64,000 nucleotides of DNA. It comes from Sabellastarte sp. h YS-2021. Lineage: Eukaryota; Annelida; Polychaeta; Sabellida; Sabellidae. Positions 1 to 8,174 of the stretch are shown in pieces; positions within the stretch are counted from its first letter, which is position 1, and each line of letters starts with the position of its first letter. Under the pieces are notes generated by a model. That model saw only the letters and a program-made list of their open reading frames with translations, made no database searches and had not been told where the DNA came from. The stretch covers positions 53,387,293-53,451,292 of the forward strand of contig OZ024927.1 in NCBI GenBank assembly GCA_964017235.1, given 5' to 3'. The position numbers were made by a program, and so were the translations under genes.

Positions 1-82
1 TATGACACTACTGTGGTGTTGTCAGTTGCTATAAGTACTCTCTTGTTTGAGCAAAGGTCTTGGAACTCTTTAAAAGCCAGAA
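1..82 (-). mobile_element. DIRS-B1 fragment, distal to the LINE insertion
   Basis: This stretch is nearly identical to parts of DIRS-B2 (from about 17867) and DIRS-B3 (from about 40036), within the RNase H region on the minus strand. It stops at 82, exactly where the LINE begins, and resumes at 12180 beyond the LINE. It is therefore the outer piece of a DIRS copy that runs off the left edge of the window. Confidence 0.8.
68..82. repeat. Target-site duplication of the LINE, left copy
   Basis: The 15 bases ctttaaaagccagaa occur here and again at 12180-12194, flanking the LINE. Uninterrupted DIRS-B copies contain only one version of this segment, so the second copy is a duplication made by LINE insertion. 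The first c could also belong to the LINE tail. Confidence 0.85.
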
Positions 83-613
83 TCCTCCTGTGGGTCTGGG
101 GATGTAGAATAGGCCCAACGTATCCTCCTGCGTGTTGTAAGAGGCGACTAATTGGGGGCAGCCTGTTTGCCGTGGGTTGCAATCCGTGTCAGTGGAAGAG
201 AGGGTCCTGGCTGTTGAGCCAATACTTTGTTGCGGCATTGAGGAGGCAATACACAGCTTTGGCCTCAATTTCACTTAGTCGGAAGGTTAAGATGGCCTGG
301 CTTAATCAATCGGCTGGTAGTGCCAAGCCCTAATACTCCAAATTAGTGATGGCTTGTTGTTTGTAATGGTTTATACTGTTGTACTTGATTGTTGTATTCT
401 GATGGTGTTTGGTCTGTGCTTTGGTTTGGAGTATCTAGAAGGCGGCTGCTTAACAGGTCAATCATGGTTCACTTTTTATGTGTTCTTTGAGTATATTGCT
501 AATGTATCTCTGATATCAGTGTGCAGGGCTCAGCTCCACACTATTATGATATCCCCTTATTGGGCTTGAAGGGTGGGTGGAGAGCATTGGCAACGAAAAA
601 TCTTTACTACATT
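83..613 (+). other. LINE 5' untranslated region
   Basis: Non-coding leader between the LINE start and the ORF1 start. Short open frames here show no recognisable domain. In this class of element an internal promoter is expected in this interval, but no defined promoter motif was recognised. Confidence 0.55.
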
Positions 614-1843
614 ATGGCAACTCAACACTCTCTACTGATTGATAGGAAAAGATCTAGACCTGATATTACGACTACGGACTTTGATTCTGCTCAGATTGGC
701 TCATGGCCACGTTTCCTGCTTATTAAAGGTACAAATGATGAAAGACCCTTATACAAACTGTCACCATTTGCTGTTAACAAAGCCATTGTTGCTATACTTG
801 GTTCTGATCCATTTAACATAAAGAAGTTAAGGAATGGAAGCATTTTGGTGGAAGTGGACAAGGAAACACAGAGCCAGAAATTACTGAAAACTACAAAATT
901 GAATCTGACAATGGACAATGCTATCCCAATCGATGTTTCACCACATTACAGTTTAAACACTAAGAAAGGGGTCATTAGATGCCCAGACATAAAAGACTGT
1001 ACTGATGACGAAATATTAGAAGGCCTGAAAACTGAAGGTGTCATCAAACTAGACAGGATTTCGGTATTTAGAGATGGACAGAGAAAACCAACAGGGACCT
1101 TTATATTGACATTTCAAAGCCAGACCTTACCTAAATACATCAGGGTGGGTTACTATAGGGTGGCTGTGTCACAATTTATCCCAAATCCTGTGAGGTGCTA
1201 CAAGTGTCAAAAGTTTGGTCATACTAAATTCAACTGCAGAAAGAATGAAGTTTGCACTAAATGTGGGCAAGAAGATCACACAGACCATCAAGAATGCAAG
1301 AATGAAGCAAAATGTGTCAATTGCCAAGGTAAGCATGAATCAAATAATAAAGAATGTCCAAAATGGAAAGAAGAAAAGGAAATTCAAAGAATCAAGACAG
1401 AAAGAGGAATTTCATACATAGAAGCGAAGAAACGGACGGACATATTTAATTCTGTGAAAACAACATATGCCCAGGCAGCTGCAGCAACCAAACCTGTGGT
1501 GAAAACAGCAACAGTGGAAACACAAACAGAAATGACTTGGCCAGAAGGCACAAAACAACCAAAAAAGTGTGCAGTTGAAAAACAGACAACTAAAGTGACT
1601 AAAACAAGTTCATCAAGTCAGACAAGTGCATCTCAAAATGACCCTATTAAACTGAAAATAAGTCAAAGCAAAGTATATTTGACGAAACAACATAAGGGAT
1701 CTAATGACCCTATTAAACAATACAACAAATATGATGTTTTGAGTGATAGTGACAGTGAAATGAGTGTCAAAGAATCCCCAATCACAAGTTCACAAGGGCG
1801 GAGTGGCAATAAAAGTGTAAATAATGGAACCAAACAAAAATAA
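614..1843 (+). CDS. LINE ORF1 protein, zinc-knuckle (gag-like)
   Basis: A predicted 409-residue RNA-binding protein that would coat the LINE transcript. The open frame extends upstream to 521, but the ATG at 614 (MATQHSL) is preferred because the upstream residues look like leader. Residues 195-248 hold three Cys/His knuckles in a row, the first a canonical CX2CX4HX4C and the others slightly irregular. They are followed by a Lys/Glu-rich stretch. The C-terminal third is rich in Ser, Thr and Lys and looks unstructured. The frame is intact. Its last 20 bases overlap the ORF2 start at 1824 in another frame, typical of two-ORF LINEs. It belongs to the I-type ORF1 group by architecture; function is inferred from family. 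Confidence 0.85.
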   Translation: MATQHSLLIDRKRSRPDITTTDFDSAQIGSWPRFLLIKGTNDERPLYKLSPFAVNKAIVAILGSDPFNIKKLRNGSILVEVDKETQSQKLLKTTKLNLTMDNAIPIDVSPHYSLNTKKGVIRCPDIKDCTDDEILEGLKTEGVIKLDRISVFRDGQRKPTGTFILTFQSQTLPKYIRVGYYRVAVSQFIPNPVRCYKCQKFGHTKFNCRKNEVCTKCGQEDHTDHQECKNEAKCVNCQGKHESNNKECPKWKEEKEIQRIKTERGISYIEAKKRTDIFNSVKTTYAQAAAATKPVVKTATVETQTEMTWPEGTKQPKKCAVEKQTTKVTKTSSSSQTSASQNDPIKLKISQSKVYLTKQHKGSNDPIKQYNKYDVLSDSDSEMSVKESPITSSQGRSGNKSVNNGTKQK

Positions 1844-1939
1844 AAGTATAATACAGTGGAACTGTCCTGGCTTTAGGCCAAATTTTGAAGAAATTGGAAA
1901 ATTTAATGGTTAAATTAAATTTTTATTAGTTAATATCTT

Positions 1940-2117
1940 ACCTAGTGGACCCGTGCATTTGTCCGGCGCGCAGCCGGTCCCGCCAAACGTTAGAAAAAAA
2001 CGTCCTGAGCTGGGCTCTGACCGGGACCGGTAGTGTACTCCTCATTCGCCAGGTGTCGTGACTGCACCCAGCTCCCCTACTGCGCGTGCGCGCGCATGCG
2101 TACTTCCTCTTTTTGTG
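1940..2117. repeat. DIRS-A terminal inverted repeat, 3' end of element
   Basis: Near-identical reverse complement of 7998-8174. It includes a GC-rich stretch of alternating GCGC around 2080-2100 next to tacttcctc, an ETS-type GGAAGT motif on the minus strand. The outermost part (1896-1940) is AT-rich and is repeated in inverted form in the internal complementary region. Confidence 0.9.
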
Positions 2118-2176
2118 GCCTACCTAAGAATGTCCCCCTTTGAGCTATTGCGGGGCAGGTAGGGTGGGACTCTCTT

Positions 2177-2273
2177 GGTCCACTAGGTAAGATATTAACT
2201 AATAAAAATTTAATTTAACCATTAAATTTTCCATTTTATTGCGTTAATATATCTTACCTAGTGGACCAGTGCA
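2177..2273. repeat. DIRS-A internal complementary region
   Basis: Bases 2177-2232 are the reverse complement of the left outer end (1896-1950), and 2231-2273 are the reverse complement of the right outer end (about 8155-8197). In DIRS elements such a region is thought to template joining of the two ends into a circle. The same layout is present in DIRS-B2, -B3 and -C. Confidence 0.9.
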
Positions 2274-2407
2274 GAATAACTACCCAGTGGTTGGAGGGTA
2301 GCTATGGAAAAAGGGGAGACAGAGACTCTAAGATCTACATATATACTCCGCAAATCCAGAGGGAATCACCCGGGAAGGGTTTCTAACTACCCTGGATAGG
2401 TACAGTC

Positions 2408-2408
<1 letters not shown>

Positions 2409-2438
<30 letters not shown>
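2409..2438 (-). repeat. 30-bp poly-C tract (poly-G on the coding strand)
   Basis: An uninterrupted run of 30 C lies between the internal complementary region and the recombinase stop, in the 3' untranslated region of DIRS-A. Shorter C runs occupy the same relative place in B2 (15783-15797), C (33335-33349) and B3 (38564-38573). Confidence 0.9.
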
Positions 2439-2614
2439 TTTCAGTTTTGTAGCTGACGAGTCCACGAGGAAGTGAAGGGGAATTGAAGATTAAGATGGTC
2501 CCCCATCTTCTTGCAACGCAAGACAGACTGCAGGGACGTTGTTTTTTTTTTTTTTTTTTTATGTACATGTATGAATACATATATACATCACTATATATAC
2601 ATGGAAGCCTCTAT

Positions 2615-4090
2615 TTAGTCTCTAATTTGTTGGGCAGCTACCACAGGACCCAAATGGTACACATCCGAGTCTGCCCAGGCCAAGTCCTTCAGGTAAAATT
2701 GGGTGAAGGTATTATGAGACTTCCAGTGACAGGCTGCCAAAATCTGGTCTAAGGGAACACCCCCCTGAAAGGCTTTGGACGCCGCGAACGCGCGAACGTC
2801 ATGAGCCCGAACCTGATGCAATTGTTGAGCCTGTTGGTCTGACATCTGGTAACAAAGGACGATGGTTTGTTTGATCCAGGAGGAAACGGTAGCAGGGACA
2901 ATATCCTTCTGGAAACTCTTCCTAAAGGAAACAAAAACCAATTCTTTGCCAGAACGGAGATCTTTGGTTTTGTCCAAGTAATAACGTAGTGCCCGGACCG
3001 GGCACAGACTCCTATCCTCCTTGAGGGATCTGTCCAATGAAGGAGCCAAGGCTGGAATGATAACAGGGGCCACGCAGGCGGGACCTTCTTTAGCCAGGTG
3101 GTTCTTAGAGATGAAACTAGGAGAGGGCGATAAGGAAACATTCGACCAATCCTCTTGGTGCCTAATGTTCCTGTGAACCCAAGCATGAATTTCACTCCTC
3201 CGTTTCCCAGAGCCCAAGGCTAGAAGGAAGACAGTCTTAAAAGTGAGGTACTTCAGCGAAGCCTTCCTGAGAGGTTCAAAAGGAGGTTGTGTAAGTTGGT
3301 GAAGGACCAAAGATAAATTCCACGTAGGAACCCCACGCCTGCCTTTTGGTTTGTCCCTATGAAAACTGTCCAACAACCTGGACAAGTTTTCATCCTTGCT
3401 GATGTTAATTCTGGAATTCCCCACTTTGTCGGCTATGGCAGTCCTATAGCCTTCTATGGTACTAGGTTGAAGATGTTTCTCCTGAAAAAGGGAAAGGAGA
3501 AAATCCGCAATTTGCTCTATAGAGGGAGTTCTGAAGTCCACCTGATTTTTCTCACACCATCTGACAAAAACGGACCACTTTGACTCATAAATGGCTCTGG
3601 TAGAGCGTCTTTGAGGAGCCTCAATTCTTGTTGCCACTTCTGCCGAGAACCCGGCTTGCTGGATGGCAGAGGCTCTAGGAGCCAAGCATGAAGGTTCAGA
3701 TTGGGAAGGTCCCGGTGAGGACACTGATTGAACGGTTGAGTTATCAAATTCGACACCTGAGGGAGCAGGAGGGGAATTTGAGCTGACATGTTGACCAGGT
3801 CCCAAAACCAAGGCATGTTGGGCCAACCTGGTGCTATCAGAATGAGACGACGAAATCCGTGGTCCAAAAGTTTCGTTACCACCTGATGAAGAAGGGCCGT
3901 CGGTGGAAAAGCATAAGCGTCCAGGTCCTCCCAAGGGAGACTTAAGGCATCCACTTCCCACGCTGATTGGTCTGGAACCGGGGATACAAACCGGGGAAGT
4001 TTGTGATTGAACCGGGTGGCAAACAGGTCCACAGACGGGCGGTGCCAACGCCGGCATATCTGAGCAAACACCTCCGGGAGGAGGGACCAT
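2615..4090 (-). CDS. DIRS-A tyrosine recombinase
   Basis: A 491-residue frame whose C-terminal half is a tyrosine recombinase that would insert the circular DNA copy. Catalytic residues seen: Arg in GKRRSEIHAW (about residues 297-298), HDVR (430-433), the HW pair (455-456) and the Tyr in TQFYL (about 466). Residues from about 170 resemble the SAM-like core-binding domain. The first 110 codons overlap the end of the RT/RNase H frame in another phase, so part of the DNA is read twice. The ATG at 4090 lies 13 codons after an in-frame TGA at 4127-4129. All catalytic positions are intact. Confidence 0.9.
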   Translation of the reverse strand: MVPPPGGVCSDMPALAPPVCGPVCHPVQSQTSPVCIPGSRPISVGSGCLKSPLGGPGRLCFSTDGPSSSGGNETFGPRISSSHSDSTRLAQHALVLGPGQHVSSNSPPAPSGVEFDNSTVQSVSSPGPSQSEPSCLAPRASAIQQAGFSAEVATRIEAPQRRSTRAIYESKWSVFVRWCEKNQVDFRTPSIEQIADFLLSLFQEKHLQPSTIEGYRTAIADKVGNSRINISKDENLSRLLDSFHRDKPKGRRGVPTWNLSLVLHQLTQPPFEPLRKASLKYLTFKTVFLLALGSGKRRSEIHAWVHRNIRHQEDWSNVSLSPSPSFISKNHLAKEGPACVAPVIIPALAPSLDRSLKEDRSLCPVRALRYYLDKTKDLRSGKELVFVSFRKSFQKDIVPATVSSWIKQTIVLCYQMSDQQAQQLHQVRAHDVRAFAASKAFQGGVPLDQILAACHWKSHNTFTQFYLKDLAWADSDVYHLGPVVAAQQIRD

Positions 4091-6135
4091 TCCGTTTGGA
4101 TCACCTGATTGAGTCGGGACAGTTTGTCAGCTATGACGTTCAGGTGACCCGGAATATGCCTGGCCCTCAGGACAATCTGCCTTTGATTGCACCAAAGCAT
4201 CAGTCTCCAAAGGAGGGCACAGAGTGAGCCTGATTTCATACCCCCTTCCTTGTTGATGTAAGAGACCACAGTGGTGTTGTCTGTACAAACAAGAACTATC
4301 TGGTTGCAACATAACCGCTCGAACCGTTTTAAGGCCAGCAGGACTGCCTTGAGCTCCAACAAATTTATGTGCAAGGCGCCTTCTGACTCTAACCAGACTC
4401 CTTTTGCCATGTAATCGCCTAAGTGAGCGCCCCAACCTTCGTTTGAGGCGTCTGTAAACAGTTGAAGGGCGTGTTGAAGAGGGTGTAAGGGTTGACCGGA
4501 GAGCACCTTGGTCGGGTCCAACCACCACCTTAGATGTACATGGAGAGATGGAGGAATTGGAATGACTTTTTCCAGAGATTCCGGGGCATGCCAATGCTTT
4601 TTCAGGTGCCATTGAATGGGTCTCAAATGCAGCCGCCCCGATACTACTTGTTTTTCTGTTGCCGTCAGAAGGCCGATCAAAGACATGAACTGCCTGACTG
4701 AGCAACATTCCAGTCCCAGGAGAAAGTTGAGCTTCTGAGATAGACTCCTCCACCTGTCCTGAGTTGGTTTGACTAACCCCTGAGATAGGTCGAAATGATA
4801 ACCTACGAAGTCGAAAGTTTGTTGGGGAACCAGCTCTGACTTGTCCATGTTGACTACCCAACCTAGAGAGTGGCAAAGGTCCAAAAGGATCTGCGTATGA
4901 CGTAGGCAAATTTCCCGGCATGGGGCTCTCAGTAACCAATCGTCTAGGTATTGGTGGATTCGAATACCCCTCGATTGAGCCATGAGTTTTACCTCCTTGA
5001 CCACCTTTGTGAACTCCAACGGAGCCGTCGACAGGCCAAAGGGAAGTGCTGTGAACTGAAAGGTCTGACCTTTTAAGTGGAACCTGAGATATTTTCGCGA
5101 CCTGTGGTTTATGGGGATGTGAAAATAAGCGTCGCTGAAATCCAGCGAAGTGACCCACTCCCCCTGTTGCAGGGAAAGTCTGATGGTCTCCGGAGTTTCC
5201 ATCTTGAATGTTGTCGGAGCAAGGTACAGGTTCAGTTGACTTAGGTCTAGAATGGGCCTCCATTTTTTGTTGGGTTTTGGAACCAGGAACAACCGGTTGT
5301 AGAAGCCCAGAGATGACTGAACTAACACTTTTTCTATCGCCTGTTTTTGACCTAGAGACTGTAAGGCTTCGTTCAGCTTTTTGTTTCTTAAAGGAGCTGA
5401 TGAACCACTGACTATTACAGGAAATCTTGCTAGAGGTGGTCTCTCCTTGAAGGGTAGTTGATACCCTTCCCTGAGGATGGAGACTACCCTTGGATTTGAA
5501 CCCAGGGAGAGCCAAACCTGCCAAAACAGTTGCAGACGGCCTCCCACAGGTGGATCTTTGACAACACAAGGTACATTTATGACATTTGGGGCAAAAAGAC
5601 ATTGATTTACAAACAAAGCACTGTTCACAGATTTTATTTCTATTTTGGCATGAGAGGGTCTTACGTTTTTCTTTTGCAACGGCCCTTTTACAGAAACTGC
5701 AGGAAGAACAACAGGCAAATTTACAGTCTTTTGAAAAGTCACTTTGTTGGTTGCTGACACTAGATTGAGATCCCCGGACTTTGATTTTAATTGAACTAGG
5801 GGACTCCACAAACATTGATTGTCATTTATATGGCTTACTACCACGGGCAGGCTTGGAGTAATATGTGGAGCTAGCGCCACCTCTACCACGATTCTTGCCT
5901 CTGCCTCTGCCCGAAAACTGCCACCAAGGTTGCTGAGTATGAGAAGATGAAAAACCAGATTGACGACTATCTTTCTTGTCGTAGGGTTGGTACCTGAACT
6001 GATGTTTCTTGGAGTGCTGGTATGTGCCCGAACCGGGACCAGGAGCACTCCTATTAGACTCATGCTTTTGTATGTCTTGCTCAGCCACCGCCAGAACATC
6101 ATCCGGGAACAACCCGTAAGTAAAAAGGGGGGCAT
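3517..6135 (-). CDS. DIRS-A reverse transcriptase / RNase H
   Basis: An 872-codon open frame; the recognisable protein starts near 5546 (PPVGGRLQLFW), so the true N-terminus is probably not at 6135 but comes from the overlapping Cys-rich frame or a later start. RT fingers and palm follow: WRPILDLSQLN, motif A SLDFSDAYFHIPI, ALPFGLSTAP, then the catalytic YLDDW at codons 396-400 (Asp codons 4939-4944). RNase H has LFTDAS, NLLELKA, CTDNTTVV and IADKLSR. Both active sites look intact. The C-terminal 190 codons overlap the recombinase frame. Homologous regions occur in DIRS-B2, -B3 and -C, all damaged. Confidence 0.9.
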   Translation of the reverse strand: MPPFLLTGCSRMMFWRWLSKTYKSMSLIGVLLVPVRAHTSTPRNISSGTNPTTRKIVVNLVFHLLILSNLGGSFRAEAEARIVVEVALAPHITPSLPVVVSHINDNQCLWSPLVQLKSKSGDLNLVSATNKVTFQKTVNLPVVLPAVSVKGPLQKKNVRPSHAKIEIKSVNSALFVNQCLFAPNVINVPCVVKDPPVGGRLQLFWQVWLSLGSNPRVVSILREGYQLPFKERPPLARFPVIVSGSSAPLRNKKLNEALQSLGQKQAIEKVLVQSSLGFYNRLFLVPKPNKKWRPILDLSQLNLYLAPTTFKMETPETIRLSLQQGEWVTSLDFSDAYFHIPINHRSRKYLRFHLKGQTFQFTALPFGLSTAPLEFTKVVKEVKLMAQSRGIRIHQYLDDWLLRAPCREICLRHTQILLDLCHSLGWVVNMDKSELVPQQTFDFVGYHFDLSQGLVKPTQDRWRSLSQKLNFLLGLECCSVRQFMSLIGLLTATEKQVVSGRLHLRPIQWHLKKHWHAPESLEKVIPIPPSLHVHLRWWLDPTKVLSGQPLHPLQHALQLFTDASNEGWGAHLGDYMAKGVWLESEGALHINLLELKAVLLALKRFERLCCNQIVLVCTDNTTVVSYINKEGGMKSGSLCALLWRLMLWCNQRQIVLRARHIPGHLNVIADKLSRLNQVIQTEWSLLPEVFAQICRRWHRPSVDLFATRFNHKLPRFVSPVPDQSAWEVDALSLPWEDLDAYAFPPTALLHQVVTKLLDHGFRRLILIAPGWPNMPWFWDLVNMSAQIPLLLPQVSNLITQPFNQCPHRDLPNLNLHAWLLEPLPSSKPGSRQKWQQELRLLKDALPEPFMSQSGPFLSDGVRKIRWTSELPL
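4127..5815 (-). CDS. DIRS-A Cys-rich domain frame overlapping RT
   Basis: A 562-codon open frame lying wholly across RT/RNase H in another phase. Only the first 95 or so codons look like a protein domain: a Cys-rich segment with CX2C-type pairs (CSSCSFC, CEQCFVC, CPKCHKC, CCQRSTC). The rest mirrors RT read out of phase. It is in the same frame as gag, whose UGA at 5822-5824 lies three codons upstream of this ATG, and in the same frame as the recombinase. The Cys-rich part may be joined to RT by a +1 shift near 5545, because RT similarity starts exactly where the cysteines end. The full-length product is doubtful. Confidence 0.55.
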   Translation of the reverse strand: MFVESPSSIKIKVRGSQSSVSNQQSDFSKDCKFACCSSCSFCKRAVAKEKRKTLSCQNRNKICEQCFVCKSMSFCPKCHKCTLCCQRSTCGRPSATVLAGLALPGFKSKGSLHPQGRVSTTLQGETTSSKISCNSQWFISSFKKQKAERSLTVSRSKTGDRKSVSSVISGLLQPVVPGSKTQQKMEAHSRPKSTEPVPCSDNIQDGNSGDHQTFPATGGVGHFAGFQRRLFSHPHKPQVAKISQVPLKRSDLSVHSTSLWPVDGSVGVHKGGQGGKTHGSIEGYSNPPIPRRLVTESPMPGNLPTSYADPFGPLPLSRLGSQHGQVRAGSPTNFRLRRLSFRPISGVSQTNSGQVEESISEAQLSPGTGMLLSQAVHVFDRPSDGNRKTSSIGAAAFETHSMAPEKALACPGISGKSHSNSSISPCTSKVVVGPDQGALRSTLTPSSTRPSTVYRRLKRRLGRSLRRLHGKRSLVRVRRRLAHKFVGAQGSPAGLKTVRAVMLQPDSSCLYRQHHCGLLHQQGRGYEIRLTLCPPLETDALVQSKADCPEGQAYSGSPERHS

Positions 6136-7884
6136 TGCGCAGCTTATTCCAGGTGTCAGGTTTCAGTCCTGGTCTAACATATTCTAGGTAGGAATCTCTC
6201 AACAAAATGAAATTTGCCAGTTGGACAAACAAACTGTCTGCGAGGTGCTGAAAAGCAGTACCCAAAGCCACAGAGACGCTAGAATGGAAAGCTGACAAGT
6301 CTTTTAAGTCCTTGACGGCGTCTGTGACCTCCTTTGGGGCTTTACCTTTAACAATGGTACTGTTCAGAAAGGAAATATGTTGGTTCATTTTGTCCTGGAT
6401 CTCACTCACGCACCTGTTAAACCCTGCGGCATGGTTGGTGATCAAGGAGCCTTCCCTGGCACATTGCTCCCACCTTCTAAGGATTTCTTGAGAGATAGGC
6501 CTGGAAGCCGGTCCTGAGGATGGGTAAGAGGAAATCTTGGCAATGCGTGAGAACTGAGAGTTTAATCTAGCTTCGGACCCCGACCAGCCATAGATACTCC
6601 TTCCGGGTCTTTGGTTGCCATCCTGTTTTATTCGGGATTGAGTATACCATTTAGCCTGGCTTTTAGGTGTCCTGATGAACTGGTCCTGTTTCAGACCTGC
6701 TGCTTCCTGAGCCCGGGAAGGGTAGCCCTCTGCAGCCCGTGTATTAAGCTTTTCCATTTTATAGCACAGCCAGTCGTCTGCTGGCAATTCTACTGACACT
6801 TTTCCTGTACGACGAGGGTGTTTACCCTTCCAAGGGTTGTCAGAGCGGTTATCCGTGTCACCTATAGCAGCTTCAAAATCTGGTATGTGAGACCAGCCAA
6901 GGAAAGAACGGACCGACCGGACCGTTTCCCTGTAGTTCATTTCTTCGTTTCTTTCAACTACCTCAGAATCTGAAAGTTCACCCTCCTCACCGGAGTCTTT
7001 ATCTGACCGGTCCGGAAGGGGTTCCTCGTCTGACAGAGCCGGATCCGGCTGAGAAAACTGTCTGGAGCAAATGAAGTAGAACCACTGGAAGGTTGCGTAC
7101 CGGTGATGACCGGTTGAGAAGAGGATCCAAGAGACGTGACACTGTTAACAGTTTCCTCCGGTTGCTCAAGAGTTTGCAAACCCGGACCGGGCACAACTGT
7201 CTTGAGAGGAGGGATAGGATCCGAAGCAATCTGATTTGAAGAACTGGCACTAGCAGCCGGTTTAACAGCCTTCTTGTGTTTAGATTTTCCCTTATGTTTT
7301 TTAACAGCAGGTGAAACCTCTAACTCCTGACCTGGAGGCCTCACCGGACCGGTGGCTCCGGGGTCAGGAGACAGGTTGATAAAAGGCGTGTCAGAGATGG
7401 GAGCTTGAAATGTTGATACAGGCACCTTGGGAGTTGAGAAGATGTTAGTTCTTGAAAGGAGAGCCTCAAAACGGGCGAACTTTTCTTCTAATTGATTGTT
7501 TAACAGTTCCAAGTCCTGACGGGAGACAAAATCTCCAACACTAGCTTGATCAGCCGGTGAGGCACCGGTAAAAACCCGTTCCTGCGCATGCGCAGCGTCC
7601 GGGGCCATTTGAAATTCAGTCTGATCCTCTACGGGACCCACAACAGTAACTTTACTAGGGGAAACCAAGGTCCCAGCTTTCTTATCTTTCCGGATTTGAT
7701 ATTGCGGGGCTGCCAACATACCCTTCTGAGATTCCGAAAAACTGTCACATAAATCACAACGTTGACCTTTGACACAAGGGTCATCTCCCATCTTTTTGTC
7801 CCTGCAGCGGGCACATTTTTTGTGTAAGTCGAAAGCAGCCATAACATGGCCACAACTTCCACGCCTCTGTCCTGGTGATGCCAT
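5822..7884 (-). pseudogene. DIRS-A gag (ORF1), one frameshift
   Basis: A structural protein that would package the RNA. The start at 7884 (MASPGQRRG) is chosen over an upstream ATG because a conserved Cys/His cluster follows at once: Cys 11, 24, 27, 37, 43 and 46 with His 21. The middle is Pro/Ser/Lys-rich. A frameshift near 7050 moves the protein into the frame that includes an acidic stretch and then ATG 6940; that half has a helical core (about 6500-6150) and a Gly/Arg/Ser-rich tail with RGRG repeats (5850-5900). Undoing one shift would give roughly 690 codons. The terminal UGA is followed by CAAUCA, which fits the CARYYA readthrough context. Confidence 0.8.
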
Positions 7885-7997
7885 GATAAATATATTTCTC
7901 AAATATCCAAAACTTTCCTTGTAACACACTTGTAAACAACTAATATAATTCAAAGTTAATTCTACTGAAATTTATCGCTAACACACTATGGCGCCAA

Positions 7998-8174
7998 ACA
8001 AAAAGAGGAAGTACGCATGCGCGCGCACGCGCAGTAGGGGAGCTGGGTGCAGTCACGACACCTGGCGAATGAGGAGTACACTACCGGTCCCGGTCAGAGC
8101 CCAGCTCAGGACGTTTTTGTCTAACGTTTGGCGGGACTGGCTGCGCGCCGGACAAATGCACTGGTCCACTAGGC
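7998..8174. repeat. DIRS-A terminal inverted repeat, 5' end of element
   Basis: Reverse complement of 1940-2117 with a few differences. It lies just upstream of gag in the coding orientation, so it should hold the promoter. The inner end carries aggaagtacgcatgcg, an ETS-type site beside a GC-rich palindromic GCATGCGC stretch. Outer bases 8175-8197 end in caataaaat. Confidence 0.88.

Noticed and set aside
2540-2600. T tract with tatata as a LINE tail
   Set aside because: It lies inside DIRS-A's 3' untranslated region and has no flanking duplication.
2483-2752. Plus-strand open frame beside DIRS-A recombinase
   Set aside because: It runs through a T tract and the complement of the recombinase C-terminus; no domain, and the minus-strand gene explains the sequence.
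3967-4227. Plus-strand frame opposite DIRS-A RNase H
   Set aside because: Antisense shadow of the intact minus-strand RT/RNase H frame.
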